In this document: positions 5,228-7,363 of the stretch, in pieces
Numbering within the stretch: the first letter of the stretch is position 1
Layout of the letters: each line of letters begins with the position of its first letter
DNA from: Candidatus Aenigmatarchaeota archaeon
GTDB taxonomy: Archaea > Aenigmatarchaeota > Aenigmatarchaeia > CG10238-14 > SCSR01
NCBI GenBank assembly: GCA_030616125.1
Contig: JAUWXZ010000028.1
Location: 1-7,363, forward strand
DNA length: 7,363 nucleotides
Reading direction: 5' to 3'
Notes under the pieces: generated by a model
What the model was told of the DNA's origin: nothing
Database searches by the model: none
The model's input: the letters and a program-made list of their open reading frames with translations, nothing else
Position numbers and translations under genes: made by a program

Positions 5228-5236
5228 TATTTAAAA
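5228..5236 (-). promoter_or_regulatory. TATA box of the unrecognised 256-residue gene
   Basis: On the minus strand this reads TTTTAAATA, centred 26 nt before the ATG at 5206. It lies in the 71-bp gap after iorB, so the downstream gene has its own promoter and is probably not part of the ior operon. The start codon would be at the very 5' end of the mRNA. Confidence 0.68.
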
Positions 5237-5277
5237 TTGATTGTTAACTATATTGACAGAAAATAAGATTCGCATTT

Positions 5278-5889
5278 TCACATCTTAATTGATTTTTTAC
5301 CGACTTCTAAACCTAAATCAAAACTTTTCAAGTTTTCTTCTAATTCCCTTGGTGCAGTAATTTTTATCGACTCTAACAAACTCCTCTTTTTTAAGGGAAT
5401 TAATCCCAATCCAAAGCAATATCCAATAAGTATCATATTTCCAAAGATTATTTTTCCAAATTTTTTCTTAGCTAGATCATATGCATTAAAAACATGAATT
5501 TTTTTAGCAAAAGGTTTAATTCTTTTAATAATTTTGTTCATTTTTGGATAAGGTAAGTTTAAAAGGTCAGCATAAATCGGGACATAAGGGTGTTTGTTTA
5601 TGACAAAATAAGTTTTCTGTTTTCTTGCATAGTAAATGGCTCTTACTGCTTCTAAAGGTTCAAATGCTATAACAATATCTGCATTGGCTTGCATCGTTTC
5701 GGGTGAAGACACTTCTTCTTTAGAACCAAATCTAATGCAAGTTGATATTGCTCCACCTCTCTGGGCAAGCCCATGTGGCTGAACTCCTCTAACGTAATAT
5801 CTTTCTAAAGCCGCTGCTCTTGCTATTACTACACCTGAAGTTAGGACTCCTTCTCCTCCAACCCCTGTCAGTATGATGTCAAACTTCAT
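5278..5889 (-). CDS. iorB: Indolepyruvate:ferredoxin oxidoreductase, beta subunit (IorB)
   Basis: The 203-residue subunit is the gamma-type domain of 2-oxoacid:ferredoxin oxidoreductases. The N-terminal motif TGVGGEGVLTSGVVIARAA (8-26) binds cofactor at the subunit interface. VRGVQPHGLAQRGGAIST (33-50) is the strongly conserved block of IorB, and IVIAFEPLEAVRA lies at 72-84. With IorA it decarboxylates aryl pyruvates (indolepyruvate, phenylpyruvate and p-hydroxyphenylpyruvate from aromatic amino acids) to aryl-acetyl-CoA, reducing ferredoxin, in the cytoplasm. Length is normal for the family. The start overlaps the iorA stop as ATGA (4 nt) with a Shine-Dalgarno site 9 nt upstream, so translation is coupled. 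A T-rich stretch downstream on the coding strand (5258-5268) could end transcription. Confidence 0.95.
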   Translation of the reverse strand: MKFDIILTGVGGEGVLTSGVVIARAAALERYYVRGVQPHGLAQRGGAISTCIRFGSKEEVSSPETMQANADIVIAFEPLEAVRAIYYARKQKTYFVINKHPYVPIYADLLNLPYPKMNKIIKRIKPFAKKIHVFNAYDLAKKKFGKIIFGNMILIGYCFGLGLIPLKKRSLLESIKITAPRELEENLKSFDLGLEVGKKSIKM

Positions 5890-7363
5890 TTTTTCTCTTC
5901 ACCTTTTAGCTCTACAGCCCCCTTTGGTAATATTTGTTTACAGACTCCACAGCCCCAACATAAATCTGGATCTATCTTGTAGATTATTTTTCCTCTTTTC
6001 TTTATCTTAATGATTGCAGGACAAGAAAATTCTTTAAGTATTTGCTCACAATTTTTACACTTCTCTTCATTTATTTGAAATTTTGGAATTGGTAAACCTT
6101 TTCTTCTCAGTTTTCTTATGGTTAATAATCTACATTCTCCTTTACTGACCAATACTTTTGGGCCTTTGATTTTTTTAAGCTCTTTTAAGGCTTCAAGAAG
6201 TTCTTTTTGATTAAAAGCACTTGCTACCATTACTTCTGCTCCCAAAGCTTTTGCAACTTCTTCTATTCTTATAGGCTCTACTTTTTCACCCATTCCAGTA
6301 AAATTAGAACCCGGATGAGGTTGGTGACCTGTCATTGCAGTAATTCCATTATCTAATACTATGATAAGCGGTGCTCTTTCATTGTTAAATTTGTAGTTTA
6401 ACAATCCTGGCATACCTGCATGAAAAAATGTAGAATCTCCAATGAACACTACAACATCTTGATTACTTACTTTGGTTATTCCATGAGCAACTCCAATACC
6501 CCCTCCCATGCTAATGATAAAGTCTTGCATTTTAAATGGTTCAAAGGCACCCATCATGTAGCAGCCGATATCTCCAGCATATACAGCATCTCCAAAAACT
6601 TTTTTGACAGCATAAAAAGTTGACCTGTACGAACAACCAGGACAAAAAACAGGTTTCCTAGGTGGAAGATCTTTCAAAACTTTTTCTACATTTTTTCGAT
6701 GCTCGACAAGATTCACACCAAGCTTTTTTCCAAAAATTTTTTCTAAAGCAAGTATTATTTTCCCAAGATCATATTCACCCGACCTAGGAAGCAAATCTTT
6801 ACCGTGAATAACTACAGAAGGGTCAACTTCTTTTGCAATTTTTTTAACAGATTCTTCTATTATTGGTTCAAGTTCTTCTACTACAAGAATTACTCTTTTA
6901 TCTTTGAGGAATTCTTTTAAAAGTTCTTTTGATATAGGGTAGCTTAGGCCAATCTTTGCAATTGGTGGGCTTATCCTAAGCTCTTTTGTACCCTCCTTAA
7001 CATACTCAAAACTAACACCTGAAGTTATTAATCCAACCCTTCCCTTTCCAGGAAATATTTTGTTAAGTTTTTGACCATATTTCTTTTCTACCTGTTCAAG
7101 TTTTTTGTTGAGTCTATCATGAAGAACTTGTAAATGGGGTCTGAAGTTATAATAATCATCAGGATTTTTTTTGAATTTTCCATACATCTTAATTCTTTTT
7201 ATTTTTCCAAGTTTTACCGTTCCAATAGAGTGGCTAACCTTTGTTGTTGTTCTTAAAAAAACAGGAATTTTAAATTCTTCAGAAAGCTTGAATGCCTCTT
7301 TTGTGAAATCTAAACACTCTTGAGGATTGCTTGGTTCAATCATTGGTATGCTAGCCATCCTAG
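5886..7363 (-). CDS. iorA: Indolepyruvate:ferredoxin oxidoreductase, alpha subunit (IorA), 5' end beyond window
   Basis: The frame is open to the right edge. The Met at 7358 is internal, because the visible part begins with the mid-protein motif IPMIEPSNPQEC that in full-length IorA (about 600-650 residues) follows a pyrimidine-binding domain. Counting from that Met: IPVFLRTTTKVSHS (31-44), domain-II-like region 106-210, TPP-binding C-terminal part with FCPGCSYRSTFYAV (238-251), GDIGCYMMGAF (262-272), and GDSTFFHAGMPGLLN (307-321) with GHQPHPG (344-350). A ferredoxin domain follows at 430-483. That domain is altered: Cys434, Cys437 and Cys446-Pro in motif one, Cys467, Cys470 and Cys473 in motif two, with Ile440 and Leu477 where cysteines are usual. 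It forms an operon with iorB. Confidence 0.95.
   Translation of the reverse strand, partial: RMASIPMIEPSNPQECLDFTKEAFKLSEEFKIPVFLRTTTKVSHSIGTVKLGKIKRIKMYGKFKKNPDDYYNFRPHLQVLHDRLNKKLEQVEKKYGQKLNKIFPGKGRVGLITSGVSFEYVKEGTKELRISPPIAKIGLSYPISKELLKEFLKDKRVILVVEELEPIIEESVKKIAKEVDPSVVIHGKDLLPRSGEYDLGKIILALEKIFGKKLGVNLVEHRKNVEKVLKDLPPRKPVFCPGCSYRSTFYAVKKVFGDAVYAGDIGCYMMGAFEPFKMQDFIISMGGGIGVAHGITKVSNQDVVVFIGDSTFFHAGMPGLLNYKFNNERAPLIIVLDNGITAMTGHQPHPGSNFTGMGEKVEPIRIEEVAKALGAEVMVASAFNQKELLEALKELKKIKGPKVLVSKGECRLLTIRKLRRKGLPIPKFQINEEKCKNCEQILKEFSCPAIIKIKKRGKIIYKIDPDLCWGCGVCKQILPKGAVELKGEEKK
5899..5903 (-). promoter_or_regulatory. Shine-Dalgarno site of iorB
   Basis: GGTGA on the minus strand, part of the sequence complementary to the archaeal 16S rRNA tail, lies 9 nt before the iorB ATG and inside the last codons of iorA. 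Together with the ATGA overlap it supports coupled translation of the two subunits. Confidence 0.72.

Noticed and set aside
6420..6623. Rightward 67-residue open frame
   Set aside because: Antisense to the TPP-binding part of iorA.
7356..7358. ATG at 7358 as the iorA start
   Set aside because: The frame continues past the edge, and the following residues align with the middle of IorA, so roughly the first 150 or more residues are outside.
1..7363. CRISPR array, insertion sequence or long repeat
   Set aside because: No spaced direct repeats, terminal inverted repeats or transposase motifs seen; the only notable repeats are the short ones within the tRNA gene.

Overview
The window is AT-rich and almost certainly archaeal. 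It carries an archaeal-type peptidyl-tRNA hydrolase (Pth2), indolepyruvate:ferredoxin oxidoreductase (IorAB), a COG2426-type small membrane exporter and a membrane-anchored nuclease related to archaeal Holliday junction resolvases. TATA boxes lie about 26-28 nt before start codons, and one tRNA gene is split by introns with bulge-helix-bulge (BHB) splice sites. Multiply interrupted tRNA genes are known mainly from Thermoproteales and some reduced DPANN-like lineages. The sequence does not let me name the lineage, but an uncultured AT-rich archaeon fits.

Layout. Positions 1-2576 are a leftward gene string: VTT/DedA-type membrane protein, Pth2 (stop and start share a base), a multi-spanning GT-C glycosyltransferase and a family 2 glycosyltransferase cut by the left edge. 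A 109-bp divergent promoter region (2577-2685) separates this from a rightward block: a DJ-1/PfpI-family protein, a tRNA-Gln(UUG) gene, a COG2426 membrane protein and the anchored endonuclease. The block ends against a convergent, leftward 256-residue protein that I do not recognise (4436-5206). The right end (5278-7363) is the leftward iorA-iorB pair, with the iorA N-terminus beyond the edge.

The main discovery is the tRNA gene at 3286-3425. The 140 bp fold into a normal 73-nt tRNA-Gln only if three introns are removed: 12 nt in the D-loop, 39 nt at the canonical 37/38 site and 16 nt in the T-loop. Each has a central 4-bp helix and bulges in the right register for the archaeal splicing endonuclease, and the spliced product has every expected invariant base, including the A1-U72 pair used by archaeal GatDE.

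Second, the C-terminal ferredoxin domain of IorA has lost two cysteines, and both would serve the same cluster, so one [4Fe-4S] site looks dismantled while the other stays complete. Functionally the window mixes amino-acid fermentation or indole-acid metabolism (IorAB), translation quality control (Pth2, tRNA), surface glycan assembly (GT-C and GT2) and membrane or stress proteins of uncertain role.
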